From DTDR01 sp964505415 (lineage in GTDB: Bacteria > Hydrothermota > Tepidihabitantia > Tepidihabitantales > DTDR01): a stretch of 64,000 bases of DNA. Below, piece after piece: positions 24,551 through 33,853 of the stretch. The stretch lies in contig CAZDHW010000010.1 of assembly GCA_964505415.1 (NCBI GenBank), forward strand, positions 1 to 64,000, written 5' to 3'. Below the pieces are notes generated by a model that saw nothing but the letters and a program-made list of their open reading frames with translations, did not search any database and was not told where the DNA came from. Each line of letters begins with the position of its first letter. Positions within the stretch are counted from its first letter, which is position 1. The position numbers were made by a program, and so were the translations under genes.

Positions 24551-24934
24551 CTATGCCTTGAAAATTTTGTCGCCAAGACTTTTAATCAATGGAATTTCCC
24601 AATAACGGCCACGCCAGGCATTCACAAAGCCTGCAATTACCAAATAAAGGTATAACAAACCAACAATACTTCCTATGATACTTCTTGTTAAAAAGGCTAG
24701 AATTTTAAAAATTATTCCAATAATAAATATTTGTCCTAAAAAATTTTTAAAAATCAAATTGATAACTATTAATGCTAAAGAAACAATTATTAAAAGAATA
24801 AACAAAGTTAAACCTTGTTTTGCATGATAACAAGCAAATTCATCATCTTTAGCAAAAATCAAGGGAATAATACCAATTAAAGGAAAATAACTCAAACTAG
24901 CCAAAATTTGGCTTTCCCTACTTCTTTTTTCCAT
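24551..24934 (-). CDS. DUF4870 domain-containing membrane protein
   Basis: A 127-residue protein with three hydrophobic segments. The N-terminal signature LASLSYFPLIGIIPLIFAKDD followed by YHAKQGLTLFIL is diagnostic of the Tic20-like DUF4870 family. It is a small inner-membrane protein of unknown function. It is a single gene divergent from lptE, with its -10 (TATTAT) ending exactly 6 nt before the ATG, predicting a leaderless mRNA. Confidence 0.82.
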   Translation of the reverse strand: MEKRSRESQILASLSYFPLIGIIPLIFAKDDEFACYHAKQGLTLFILLIIVSLALIVINLIFKNFLGQIFIIGIIFKILAFLTRSIIGSIVGLLYLYLVIAGFVNAWRGRYWEIPLIKSLGDKIFKA

Positions 24935-24940
24935 TTATTT

Positions 24941-24968
24941 ATAATACCAATTTTTTCTTTAAAATCAA
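24941..24968 (-). promoter_or_regulatory. DUF4870 gene promoter (leaderless type)
   Basis: On the minus strand, TTGATT (24963-24968), 16 nt, TATTAT (24941-24946), then 6 nt to the ATG. Confidence 0.65.
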
Positions 24969-24985
24969 CAAATTTATTTTTATTG

Positions 24986-25013
24986 TTGAATTAAGGCTCA
25001 TTTCAATTATAAT
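24986..25013 (+). promoter_or_regulatory. lptE operon promoter
   Basis: TTGAAT (24986-24991), 16 nt, TATAAT (25008-25013), then 9 nt to ATG 25023 with no SD. Confidence 0.65.
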
Positions 25014-25022
25014 ATTTTAATA

Positions 25023-25493
25023 ATGAAATATCTTTATTTTATTATTCTTGTGATAGCTTTTTGCGGATATTCGACACGAATTCCTTCTCATATTGCATAT
25101 AAAAAAATTGCTCTAGCATTTGTGGAAAATAAAACCTTAAAACCAGAATTAGAAGTTATCCTTACGCAAAGACTGGAAGATTATTTTAAAAGTATCTCCC
25201 AAATTAAATTAGTAAATATAGAAGATGCCGAACTAATTATCTCGGTAGAAATTAACAATTACGGAAAAATCCCAGCTGTTTACGACGCTTTTCAAAATGT
25301 CACCCAATGGCAAATAAATATTTCTTGTCAAGTAAAGGGGCAGAAAAAAAATACTGAGCAAATAATTTTTAATTCTTCTATTAATCAACAAGTAAATTAT
25401 CGGCAGAACGAAAAAAGCGAAGAGGAAGCAATTAAAGAAGGGATAGAAAAAATTACTGCCGAAATTTGTCGTCAACTTTTTTCTCAATGGTAA
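25023..25493 (+). CDS. lptE: LptE family LPS-assembly lipoprotein
   Basis: A 156-residue lipoprotein with lipobox IAFC (Cys14) followed by GYS. The first strand/loop pattern IALAFVENKTLKPELEVILTQRLEDYF (IxxxFxNxTxxPxLExxLT) is the LptE signature. LptE plugs the LptD barrel that inserts lipopolysaccharide in the outer membrane. Its presence argues for an LPS-bearing double-membrane cell. LptD is not in the window. Confidence 0.85.
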   Translation: MKYLYFIILVIAFCGYSTRIPSHIAYKKIALAFVENKTLKPELEVILTQRLEDYFKSISQIKLVNIEDAELIISVEINNYGKIPAVYDAFQNVTQWQINISCQVKGQKKNTEQIIFNSSINQQVNYRQNEKSEEEAIKEGIEKITAEICRQLFSQW

Positions 25494-26806
25494 TTGAATT
25501 AAAAATTCAAAAAATAATTTTTGGTGGTTTCGGTTTAGGAGAATATGAGGGTGTAAAAGTGTTTGTCCCCTATACTTGTCCTGAGGAGAGATTACTAGTT
25601 AATATTAAGGAAAAAAAGAAACATTATTGGTTAGGTGAAATAAAAGAAATTTTAGAACCTTCCCCTTTCAGAATCAAACCTAAATGTCCAATATTTACTC
25701 AATGTGGTGGCTGTGATTTTCTTCACATTGATTATTTTTATCAATTAGTTTTGAAAAAATTAATAGTAAATGACTCGCTTCAACATTTAGGCAAAATTTT
25801 TTTTCCTCTTAAAAATCCTCTTCCGGTTTTACCTTTTAATTACCGAAATAAAGTTCAAATGGTAATCAAAAAAAATAAAAAAGTTTCAATTGGCTATTAC
25901 AAAAAAAATACTCACGAAGTGATAGAAAATCCTGATTGTTTAATTAATCCAAATATTTTTAATGAAATTAGAAATTCTTTTAAACAATTTCTTGAAGAAA
26001 ATAATTTTGAGATTTATGACGAAAAAACCCAAAAAGGAAATTTAAGATTTTTGGTAATGCGTTTGGGGATAAAAACCGACAAAATATTATTAATTGTTGT
26101 TGGGAAAGAATATGACAAAAGAATTGAAAGATTTATGGATTCTTTATCGCCAGAAATAAAAAATAAAATTATTGGTTTTCTTTACAATTTAAATCCTCTG
26201 CCTAAAAATCGTATTTTAAGCCGGGATTCTATAGTTATTTTTGGCGATCCTTTTTATTTTGAGGAATTGTTAAATAAAAAATTTCGAATTTCTGTCAATT
26301 CTTTTTTTCAAATTCATTATGAAGCTACTAAAATTTTATTAAAAAGAATTTTAGAATTAATGGTACCTGAAGAAGATGATATAATTTTTGACCTTTATTC
26401 AGGCGTAGGAGTCTTCAGTGTTATTCTTTCTCCTTATGTAAAAGAAATTATAGGCGTGGAAAGCGAAAAAAGTGCTTACGAAGATGCTTTGTTTAATAAA
26501 ATAATTAATGATTGTTTAAACATAAATTTTCTTTTAGGAAGATGCGAAGATGTGTTATCTCAGCTACCTAAAGCCACTAAGATCATTTTGGATCCACCGC
26601 GAAAAGGGTTGTCGCCAATTGTAATAAAAGAATTAGCAAGAATTTTGCCGCAGGTAATTTTGTATGTTTCTTGTAATCCCACAACTTTTGTTCGTGATTT
26701 AAAAACTCTTTTAACATTTAATTATGAAATAGAAACTATTGAGCTTATTGACATGTTTCCTCAAACTTATCATATAGAAATTTTAGCTAAATTAATAAAA
26801 AAATAA
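25487..26806 (+). CDS. RlmD/RumA-type 23S rRNA (uracil-5-)-methyltransferase
   Basis: The product (439 aa from ATG 25487; an in-frame TTG at 25466 is less likely) begins with a TRAM-like beta domain. It then has Fe-S cysteines Cys67, Cys73 and Cys76 (CPIFTQCGGC) and probably Cys151. The C-terminal SAM domain shows FDLYSGVGVFSVIL, LDPPRKGL and the catalytic YVSCNP. It methylates uracil at C5 in rRNA (or tRNA in TrmA-type relatives). The start overlaps the lptE stop. Confidence 0.88.
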   Translation: MVIELKIQKIIFGGFGLGEYEGVKVFVPYTCPEERLLVNIKEKKKHYWLGEIKEILEPSPFRIKPKCPIFTQCGGCDFLHIDYFYQLVLKKLIVNDSLQHLGKIFFPLKNPLPVLPFNYRNKVQMVIKKNKKVSIGYYKKNTHEVIENPDCLINPNIFNEIRNSFKQFLEENNFEIYDEKTQKGNLRFLVMRLGIKTDKILLIVVGKEYDKRIERFMDSLSPEIKNKIIGFLYNLNPLPKNRILSRDSIVIFGDPFYFEELLNKKFRISVNSFFQIHYEATKILLKRILELMVPEEDDIIFDLYSGVGVFSVILSPYVKEIIGVESEKSAYEDALFNKIINDCLNINFLLGRCEDVLSQLPKATKIILDPPRKGLSPIVIKELARILPQVILYVSCNPTTFVRDLKTLLTFNYEIETIELIDMFPQTYHIEILAKLIKK

Positions 26807-28284
26807 TGGAATTTTTAATTAAAGGAAAAATTTATTACCGAGAAGAATTTTTAGAAGGTACACTTTTGATTAAAAAAGACAAAATTTGGAGAATTTTTTT
26901 AACCAAAGAGATTCCCAGGGGTTATCCCCTTATTGATTATCAGGACAATTACATTTTCCCGGGTTTTATTGATTCCCACATTCATCTTTTAGAACTAGGA
27001 CTTTTAAATATTTTTCCTGATCTTAGCGAAATTACTTCTTTGAATGATTTATTTGATATTATCCGAGAAGCAGAGAAAAACCTTTCTGCCTTCCCCTTTT
27101 TACTTTTTCTTAACTTCGATTTAGAAAAAATTAAAGAAAAAAGATTTCCAAAACGGAAAGAATTAGATAAAATTGTTAATAAAAAGATTGTAATTATTTC
27201 TCAAAAAGATGGTCACACAACAATTTTAAACACTTACGGACTAATAAAAATTTTTAATCAAGGTTTTTTCCCCGGCATGGAAGTAGACAATTATCATCAA
27301 CCTACTGGTGTGCTCCGAGGTTTGGCTAACGAGTTTATTCATAAATATTATAAAAAATATTTACCTGTGGACGTCAAAATGTTAGCTTTTCAAGAAGCTG
27401 AAAAAGTAATAATAAAAAATGGAATAACTACTTTTTGTGCTTTGGTTGGGAATGAAGAAGATAATTCTTATGAATTACTTTTAGAAAATCTTCATCGTTT
27501 TAAAACTGAAATAATAATTTTCCCTCAGGTTAAAGATATTAAAAAAGTTAAAAATTTAGGCTTTAAAAGAATAGGCGGCTGTTTGCTTATAGACGGTTCT
27601 TTATCTTCTTATACCGCTGCATTGTCAGTTCCTTATGAAGATAATCCTCAAACTAAAGGGATATTATATTTTTCTGACGAAGATCTTTATCATTTCTTTA
27701 AAAAAGCTACCGAAGCCGACTTACAAATTGCTGTTCATGCTATTGGGGATGAAGCAGTAAAGCAAGTTATAAGAGCTTACGAAAAATTTTTAAAAAATAA
27801 TAACTTAAGACATCGTATTGAACATTGTGAAGTTTTGGATTCCGACTTAATTAAAAGAATAAAAAAATTGAATTTAATTGTCTCTTGCCAGCCAGCATTT
27901 GAATATTTCTGGGGTGGTAAAGGAAAATTATACGAAAAAAGATTAGGAAAAAGAATAAATTTCACTAATCCTTACCGGAGTTTGTTAAATGAAAGTATAA
28001 TTTTAATTGGCGGTTCCGATGCCCCTATTACTCCGCCTAACCCTTTATTAGGAATTTATTCGGCAGTGAATCATCCTAATGAGAAAGAAAGAATTAATTT
28101 GAAAGAAGCTATTGCTCTATTTACTAAACACGGTGCCTACGGTAATTTCTTGGAAGAAAATAAAGGATTAATTGAAAAAGGCTATGATGCGGATTTAGTA
28201 ATTTTAGAAAATTTACCAATTAAGGATTTTAAAATAAAAATTAAAGCAGTATTTAAAAAAGGCACAAAAATTTGGGAAAGTTAA
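26806..28284 (+). CDS. YtcJ-like amidohydrolase
   Basis: A 492-residue amidohydrolase-3 family protein. Metal-site motifs are FIDSHIHLLELG near residue 55, IAVHAIGDEAV near 309 and HRIEHCEVL near 330. The catalytic aspartate lies in GGSDAPITPPNPLLG near 405, and a small beta domain is built from both termini. It is probably a metal-dependent hydrolase of an amide or carbamate; the substrate cannot be read from sequence. It starts on the last base of the preceding stop codon. Confidence 0.85.
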   Translation: MEFLIKGKIYYREEFLEGTLLIKKDKIWRIFLTKEIPRGYPLIDYQDNYIFPGFIDSHIHLLELGLLNIFPDLSEITSLNDLFDIIREAEKNLSAFPFLLFLNFDLEKIKEKRFPKRKELDKIVNKKIVIISQKDGHTTILNTYGLIKIFNQGFFPGMEVDNYHQPTGVLRGLANEFIHKYYKKYLPVDVKMLAFQEAEKVIIKNGITTFCALVGNEEDNSYELLLENLHRFKTEIIIFPQVKDIKKVKNLGFKRIGGCLLIDGSLSSYTAALSVPYEDNPQTKGILYFSDEDLYHFFKKATEADLQIAVHAIGDEAVKQVIRAYEKFLKNNNLRHRIEHCEVLDSDLIKRIKKLNLIVSCQPAFEYFWGGKGKLYEKRLGKRINFTNPYRSLLNESIILIGGSDAPITPPNPLLGIYSAVNHPNEKERINLKEAIALFTKHGAYGNFLEENKGLIEKGYDADLVILENLPIKDFKIKIKAVFKKGTKIWES

Positions 28285-29075
28285 AGATTTTGATAAAGAA
28301 AATAAAAATCTTTTAAAGAAATTTCTTCCGGTCTTCTTTCCCAATCAAAGGGAAATTTTTTTAATTCTTCTATTTTTTCTTTATTAAAATTATTCAAAAG
28401 AATATTGATTATCTTTTTTCTTCTTTGAGAAAAAATTATTCGTAAAAATTTAAAAAAATTTTCATAATCTATTTTATAAAGAGGTTCTTTAAGAGGAATA
28501 AACATCATCACCATTGCAGAAACTTTGGGCGAAGGTAAAAAGTATTTTCGGTCAATTACAAAAAGACTTTTTTTTATAAAAAAATTATCAGTTAAAATAG
28601 TCAATGGTGAGTAGTCTTTGGTTTTTGTTTTAGCTAATAATCTCAAAGCAAATTCTTTTTGAAAAGAAAGAATTGCCTTTTGAAAATTTTTGTGATATTT
28701 TAATAACCAAAAAATGAGTGGTGTGGAAATACTAAAAGGGATATTCCCAACAATCACCAAGTTCTTTTTCGTTGAAATATCATATTTTAAAACATCTTGA
28801 CAGATTAAACTCAAATTAGGGACATCTTTGAATTTTTCTATTAAAAGATCAACCAAACGTTTATCAATTTCTATCCCATAAACAAATTTAGCTTTTTTTA
28901 TTAGATATTCAGTCAAAATCCCATTCCCTACACCAATTTCCAACACTTCTTCTTCACCAGTTAATTCTAACGCTTCTACAATTCTTTGAGCAATTTTTTT
29001 ATCAGTCAAAAATATTTGTGACAAGGATTTTTTGGGTTTAACTCTTTTAATTAATTGGGAAAAGTTTTCTAACAT
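28281..29075 (-). CDS. rsmA: 16S rRNA (adenine1518/1519-N6)-dimethyltransferase
   Basis: A 264-residue KsgA/RsmA: KKSLSQIFLTDKKIAQRIVE at the N-terminus, SAM loop VLEIGVGNGILTEYL, and the catalytic NIPF motif (VGNIPFSISTPLIFWLL). It dimethylates two adenines at the 3' end of 16S rRNA as a late step of 30S assembly. It overlaps tatD by 29 nt at its start, and its stop overlaps that of the amidohydrolase gene on the other strand. Confidence 0.94.
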   Translation of the reverse strand: MLENFSQLIKRVKPKKSLSQIFLTDKKIAQRIVEALELTGEEEVLEIGVGNGILTEYLIKKAKFVYGIEIDKRLVDLLIEKFKDVPNLSLICQDVLKYDISTKKNLVIVGNIPFSISTPLIFWLLKYHKNFQKAILSFQKEFALRLLAKTKTKDYSPLTILTDNFFIKKSLFVIDRKYFLPSPKVSAMVMMFIPLKEPLYKIDYENFFKFLRIIFSQRRKKIINILLNNFNKEKIEELKKFPFDWERRPEEISLKDFYFLYQNL

Positions 29076-29805
29076 TTTCTTTAATTTTCTTTTCTAATTC
29101 GGTTATTTCTATTTCCAAAATTTCACTCGCTTTTTCATAAATATATTTTACATAAGCTGGCTCATTTCTCTCGCCTCTCTTAGGCACAGGTGCTAAATAG
29201 GGAGAGTCGGTTTCTAAAAGTAATCTTTCTATAGGTGTTTTTTTTATTAAAGAGAATAATCGTTCGCTACTAAAAGTAATTACCCCTGAAAAAGAAATAT
29301 AAAATCCTAAATCGATTGCTTCTTTCAAAACTTTTTCGTTACCAGAAAAACAATGCCACACTCCTTTAAAATAACTAATTTCTTTCAAAATTTTTAATCC
29401 TTCTGAATGACTTTCTCGAAAATGAAGATTCATCGGCAGATTTAAATCCTTAGCAATTTCGACTTGTTTTTTAAATATTTTAATTTGATTTTCTTTTTGG
29501 GAATAATTTTTATAAAAATCTAAACCAATTTCACCCACGCCACAAATCTTTTCATTTTTAGCTAGCAAATAAATTTTATTTAAATCTTCTTCCTTAACCC
29601 AATCCGCTTCGTGAGGATGAACACCTACGTTTCCGTATAAGATTTCACTTTTTTTAATAAGTTCAATTACCTTTTCACTATCAGTGATATTTACCCCTAC
29701 AACAATAATTAAGTTGACGCCTATTTTTTTAGCTCTTTCGAGAACTAAATTCAAGTCATTTTTATAAGTTTCCTCGGTCAAATGAGCATGGATATCACAA
29801 AACAT
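29047..29805 (-). CDS. tatD: TatD family metal-dependent hydrolase
   Basis: A 252-residue TatD DNase family protein: CDIHAHLTEETY at the N-terminus, GNVGVHPHEADW near residue 55, GEIGLDFYKNYS near 92, NLHFRESHSEGL near 127, WHCFSGN near 151 and LLETDSPYLAP near 198. Members are metal-dependent 3'-5' nucleases or D-Tyr-tRNA-type hydrolases. It lies between metG and rsmA, a very common bacterial order. Confidence 0.94.
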   Translation of the reverse strand: MFCDIHAHLTEETYKNDLNLVLERAKKIGVNLIIVVGVNITDSEKVIELIKKSEILYGNVGVHPHEADWVKEEDLNKIYLLAKNEKICGVGEIGLDFYKNYSQKENQIKIFKKQVEIAKDLNLPMNLHFRESHSEGLKILKEISYFKGVWHCFSGNEKVLKEAIDLGFYISFSGVITFSSERLFSLIKKTPIERLLLETDSPYLAPVPKRGERNEPAYVKYIYEKASEILEIEITELEKKIKENVRKLFPIN

Positions 29806-31781
29806 TATCGGATAATACTACCTGGTGGAGCATCTCTGTCGGTTGTTAAAATAGCAATTGGTTTTTCTTCACCCACCGCTAACAACATTCCTTGACTTTC
29901 TATTCCTTTAATTTTAATCGGTACTAAATTACTTACAATGATAACATTTTTTCCAATTAAATCCTTAGGTTCATAGGTTTCCCCTATTCCGGCTACAATC
30001 TGACGCAATTCTTTTCCTAAATCTACTTCCAATACTAACAATTTGTCACTTCCTTTTACCTTTTCGCAATTTAAAACTTTACCCACCCTTAAATCAATCT
30101 TTTTAAAGTCATCAATAGTGATTTCCATTTTTCCTCCCTTTAACTTTTTTAATTGTAATTCAATTTTCTCATCAGGTATTTTATCAAATAAAATCTCAAT
30201 TTCTCCTAAAATGGGCTTTTTAAACAAAAAATCTTTTTCTAACACATCATCCCACTCAAATTTTTCAATATTTAAAAATTTTCTTATCTTCTCACAGCTG
30301 AAAGGCAAATAAGGACGAAAAAGAATTTCCATACTTTTTATTAAAAGCAAACAATTGGCAATTGTTCTTTGGCATTCTTTTAAATCCGTTTTTAACGTTT
30401 TGAAAGGAGCTTTGTGATCAAAATAGCGATTACCATAAGCCGGTAATTTCATCAATTCTTTTAAACCATTTTTTATTTCAAATTTTTCCAGAAAACTTTC
30501 CGTTTTTTCTTTTACTTCTTTAATTGTGTGTAAAACTTCATTGTCCAGTTCCCAGTTTTCCGGTATTTTGTTTTTTAAACTTCTTTTAATAAAAAGCAAA
30601 ACTCGGTTAACAAAATTTCCTAAAATATTAGCTAGTTCGTTATTAACTTTTATTTGAAAATCTTTCCAGGTGAAGTCGACATCACTAGTTTCGGGTAAAA
30701 TAGTGGCTAAAGCATAGCGCAGAAAGTCAGGAGGAAATTCTTTTAAATACTCAGGTAACCAAACTGCCCAATTCTCTGATGTTGAAAACTTTTTACCCTC
30801 CAAATTTAAAAACTCATTTGCGGGAATATCATAAGGTAAGATATAATCGCCGTGGGCCATCAACATTGCGGGCCAGACGATTGCGTGGAAAACAATATTA
30901 TCTTTACCAATAAAATGGATTAATTTTGTTTCTGAAGAAAGCCAATATTCTTTCCATAAGTCTATTTTATTATTTTTTTCTGCCCATTCAACTGTTGAAG
31001 ATATATAACCAATTGGAGCATCAAACCAAACATACAAAACTTTATTTTGAGCTTCCCGGAGGGGCACCTTCACCCCCCACGGTAAATCCCGAGTGATTGC
31101 TCGGTCTACAAGACCTTGATTAATCAAACCTAAAGAAAATTTTCTCACATTATCTTTCCAATTTTCTTTTGTGCTTAACCAGTTTGCTAGCTGTTCTTTA
31201 AATTTACTTAAAGCAAAATAATAATGAAAAGTTTCTCTCATGACCGGTGGGTTGTTGCAAATTTTACATTTAGGAGTAATTAACTCCTCAGGTTCTAACC
31301 AGCGACCGCAAACTTCACATTGATCACCACGAGCATTGGGATTTTGACAATAGGAACAGGTTCCATAAATATACCGGTCAGCTAAAAATAATTGACAATT
31401 TTCACAATAGAATTGTTTTACTTTCTTTTTGTAAATATAACCTTTCTCATAAATTTTTAAAAAAAAGTTTTGCGAAATTTTGTGGTGCAAAGAAAGAGAA
31501 GTACGAGAAAAATTATCAAAAATAATTCCAAAATCAAAAAATGCTTTTTTGATTCTTTCATGATAGTGATCTACTACTTCCTTAGGGGAGATATTTTTCT
31601 GTAAGGCAGCAATAATAATTGGTACTCCGTGCTCATCGGTTCCGCAAATGTGAATACAATCTCTCTTTTTTGATTTTTGATAACGAACATAAATATCAGC
31701 AGGTAAATAACAACCAGCAAGATGACCTAAATGGATGTCACCATTGGCATAAGGTAAAGCACTGGTTACCAAAATTCTCAT
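29805..31781 (-). CDS. metG: methionyl-tRNA synthetase with C-terminal tRNA-binding domain
   Basis: A 658-residue class I synthetase. HLGH-type motif in YANGDIHLGHLAG at the N-terminus; two zinc knuckles between residues 125 and 180 (CENCQLFLADRYIYGTCSYC, then CEVCGRWL and CKICNNPP); KMSKS appears as KFSTS; C-terminal EMAP/OB domain (FKKIDLRVGKVLNCEKVKGSD). The fused C-domain supports dimerisation and tRNA binding. It is first in the metG-tatD-rsmA operon, with -10 to ATG spacing of 6 nt, predicting a leaderless mRNA. Confidence 0.96.
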   Translation of the reverse strand: MRILVTSALPYANGDIHLGHLAGCYLPADIYVRYQKSKKRDCIHICGTDEHGVPIIIAALQKNISPKEVVDHYHERIKKAFFDFGIIFDNFSRTSLSLHHKISQNFFLKIYEKGYIYKKKVKQFYCENCQLFLADRYIYGTCSYCQNPNARGDQCEVCGRWLEPEELITPKCKICNNPPVMRETFHYYFALSKFKEQLANWLSTKENWKDNVRKFSLGLINQGLVDRAITRDLPWGVKVPLREAQNKVLYVWFDAPIGYISSTVEWAEKNNKIDLWKEYWLSSETKLIHFIGKDNIVFHAIVWPAMLMAHGDYILPYDIPANEFLNLEGKKFSTSENWAVWLPEYLKEFPPDFLRYALATILPETSDVDFTWKDFQIKVNNELANILGNFVNRVLLFIKRSLKNKIPENWELDNEVLHTIKEVKEKTESFLEKFEIKNGLKELMKLPAYGNRYFDHKAPFKTLKTDLKECQRTIANCLLLIKSMEILFRPYLPFSCEKIRKFLNIEKFEWDDVLEKDFLFKKPILGEIEILFDKIPDEKIELQLKKLKGGKMEITIDDFKKIDLRVGKVLNCEKVKGSDKLLVLEVDLGKELRQIVAGIGETYEPKDLIGKNVIIVSNLVPIKIKGIESQGMLLAVGEEKPIAILTTDRDAPPGSIIR

Positions 31782-31787
31782 AAAAAA

Positions 31788-31815
31788 ATTATAAAAATAA
31801 CAAAAATAAAGTCAA
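31788..31815 (-). promoter_or_regulatory. metG operon promoter (leaderless type)
   Basis: On the minus strand, TTGACT (31810-31815), 16 nt, TATAAT (31788-31793), then 6 nt to the ATG. Confidence 0.75.
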
Positions 31816-31820
31816 AAAAA

Positions 31821-32747
31821 TTAAATTTTCCGAATTTTACTTATAAAAAAACCTTCACATTCATTATAATGAGGATAAAGACGAACACATTTTTTTAATT
31901 CTTCATTTTGAAAGTCTCGCCAGACAGCAATTCCCGGGGAAGTTCTTATACCATGAATAGTTATTTCTTCTAAATAAGCATTAGGGTATTTTTGTAAAAG
32001 AAAATTAATCACACCTTCATTTTCTTCAGGAGCAAAAGTGCAAGTAGAATAAACCAAAATGCCGCCTTTTTTAAGGCTCTTAAAAGCGGAAATAATTAAA
32101 TTTTTCTGGATTTTGGACATTTTGTTAATATAAAATTCACTCCAATGATTAAAAACTTCATAATTTTTGCTTATTGTTCCTTCACTACTACATGGAGCAT
32201 CTAAAAGAACTTTATCAAAATATTCAAAAAAAAGATTACCAAACCTTTCACCGCGTAGGTTAGTAATAACACAATTTAATACTCCCATCCGGTCAATATT
32301 ACCTGTAAGAGCCTTAATCCTTTCAAGATTCACATCATTAGCCACTACTAAACCTGTGTTCTCCATTAAAGCAGAGAGTAAAGTTGTTTTAGAGCCGGGA
32401 GCAGCAGTTAAATCTAAAACCTTTTCGTATTTTTCTGGTGCCAAAACAATTGCTGGTAACATGGAGGCAATATCTTGAACATAAATATAACCTAAAAAAT
32501 GCTCTAAAGTATTGCCGATAGAAATCTCGTCTTTTTCATTTTTTAACCGAAAGGCATATTTATAAAAAGGTAATGGTTCACAGTCATATTTTTTTATAAT
32601 TGTTAAAACATCTTCTTCTTTTACTTTTAACGGATTAATTCTTATAGAAAGTCTTGGCTTTTTTTCTAAACTTTTTAAAAATAACGGAAAATCGGGAATA
32701 ATCTCTTGGTAGCGAATTAAAAATTTTTCAGGAATTTTCAAAGACAA
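31821..32747 (-). CDS. RsmB/NOP-family RNA (cytosine-5) methyltransferase
   Basis: A 308-residue SAM enzyme of the RsmB/RsmF/Trm4 group. SAM motif LDLTAAPGSKTTLLSAL near residue 110; DAPCSSEGTISKN with the PC cysteine near 183; catalytic TC cysteine in VYSTCTFAPEENE near 235. There is no PUA or NusB domain, so it is shorter than RsmB/RsmF and the target RNA is uncertain. It starts with TTG at 32747 inside the end of the DUF763 gene (10-nt overlap). Confidence 0.88.
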   Translation of the reverse strand: MSLKIPEKFLIRYQEIIPDFPLFLKSLEKKPRLSIRINPLKVKEEDVLTIIKKYDCEPLPFYKYAFRLKNEKDEISIGNTLEHFLGYIYVQDIASMLPAIVLAPEKYEKVLDLTAAPGSKTTLLSALMENTGLVVANDVNLERIKALTGNIDRMGVLNCVITNLRGERFGNLFFEYFDKVLLDAPCSSEGTISKNYEVFNHWSEFYINKMSKIQKNLIISAFKSLKKGGILVYSTCTFAPEENEGVINFLLQKYPNAYLEEITIHGIRTSPGIAVWRDFQNEELKKCVRLYPHYNECEGFFISKIRKI

Positions 32748-33799
32748 GCTAACCGTCTTAAAGCTAAAAGTTTCTCGTTTAGCGAAATCCGACTTTCTTT
32801 TATCGCTTTTTCTAATAAGTTGATTGTTACCTCGTAATCTTTTCTAATTATTGGATAAGGATGGCCATCCTTACCACCATGGGCGTAGGCAAAAATTCTT
32901 ACATCTCGGAAACTAATCTTTTCGTTATAAATCAATTGGGCAATTAAGCTTAAAGCCCTTATTGTTTTTTGACCAATGCCTTCCATATTAATGAGTGAGA
33001 GAAAATCTTTTGGTTTTTCTTCATAAATTTTTTTTAATTTTTTTTCTAATCTTTCTAACGAAAAATTTTCCATTATTATTGAATGTTCTTTAGGCAAGCG
33101 AAAACTCAAAAGATATTTTAATTCTTTTAAATTTTTCTCCGGTTTTTCTTGAGAGATTGCCCAGATAGTCTTTCTCGCTTTTTCGTTTTCGTAAGCTATC
33201 AGATTTAAAACTTTTTTATGCGTTTTCATGGAAACCACTGCTTTATGAGGTTCACAAGTATAACTCTTTAATTCTCTTGAATGCCAATGATATCTTCGGG
33301 CTAAAGAATTATGGGGATTCATTCCTTGTTGAATGACTACCCATTCACCATTTTTAGTAGCAAAAATTGTATGATGGTATAAAGAATAACCATCTTGAAG
33401 GGCAACCGAGTCTATTTTGGCGGTAGTTTTTGAAGCAAAGATTAATGGAGAAACGTTTATTCCGGTTTTATAACCAATCTCTTCCAATTCGTTAAGAGTA
33501 TTTAAAGCAGTTTTCCCTTTACCACCGGCAGCAATAATTTCTGAGAGTGAAAGATTTTTAATAGCGGTTTTTAAGGCCGCACAAACTGTAGTTGTTAAAC
33601 CCGAAGAATGCCAATCAAAACCCAAAACACACCCCAATGCTTGAAACCAGAAAGGATCAGCAATCTTTTCTAAAAAGAAATTAGGTTCTTTTTCTATTAA
33701 AAAAAGTTCAATAATCTTTTCGCTTAATTTCACCATTAAAGAAAAGAGCCACCGAGGAGTTTCACCATAATGAAGTGGTAATTCACAAATTTTAGGCAT
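32738..33799 (-). CDS. DUF763 domain-containing protein
   Basis: A 353-residue DUF763 protein, a family found mostly in archaea and thermophilic bacteria and of unknown function. The N-terminus MPKICELPLHYGETPRWLFSLMVKL and the segment LGFDWHSSGLTTTV near residue 80 are family hallmarks. A helix-hairpin-helix-like stretch (LINMEGIGQKTIRALSLIAQ) near residue 265 suggests DNA or RNA contact. It is co-transcribed with an RNA methyltransferase and divergent from a PP-loop tRNA-thiolation-like enzyme, so an RNA role is plausible (inference). It is predicted leaderless (6 nt from the -10). Confidence 0.85.
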   Translation of the reverse strand: MPKICELPLHYGETPRWLFSLMVKLSEKIIELFLIEKEPNFFLEKIADPFWFQALGCVLGFDWHSSGLTTTVCAALKTAIKNLSLSEIIAAGGKGKTALNTLNELEEIGYKTGINVSPLIFASKTTAKIDSVALQDGYSLYHHTIFATKNGEWVVIQQGMNPHNSLARRYHWHSRELKSYTCEPHKAVVSMKTHKKVLNLIAYENEKARKTIWAISQEKPEKNLKELKYLLSFRLPKEHSIIMENFSLERLEKKLKKIYEEKPKDFLSLINMEGIGQKTIRALSLIAQLIYNEKISFRDVRIFAYAHGGKDGHPYPIIRKDYEVTINLLEKAIKESRISLNEKLLALRRLACL

Positions 33800-33805
33800 T
33801 AATAA

Positions 33806-33834
33806 ATTTTAGATTGAAATAAATAAAAAGTCAA
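33806..33834 (-). promoter_or_regulatory. DUF763 operon promoter (leaderless type)
   Basis: On the minus strand, TTGACT (33829-33834), 17 nt, TAAAAT (33806-33811), then 6 nt to the ATG. It overlaps the divergent promoter at 33814-33842. Confidence 0.65.
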
Positions 33835-33842
33835 AATATAAT
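33814..33842 (+). promoter_or_regulatory. PP-loop gene promoter
   Basis: TTGAAA (33814-33819), 17 nt, TATAAT (33837-33842); ATG 33854 is 11 nt downstream. It shares most of its DNA with the opposite-strand promoter. Confidence 0.55.
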
Positions 33843-33853
33843 ATTATTATTTT

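Noticed and set aside
32167..32478. Plus-strand frame over the RsmB-like gene
   Set aside because: The opposite strand carries complete methyltransferase motifs; this frame is low-complexity and lacks a start signal.
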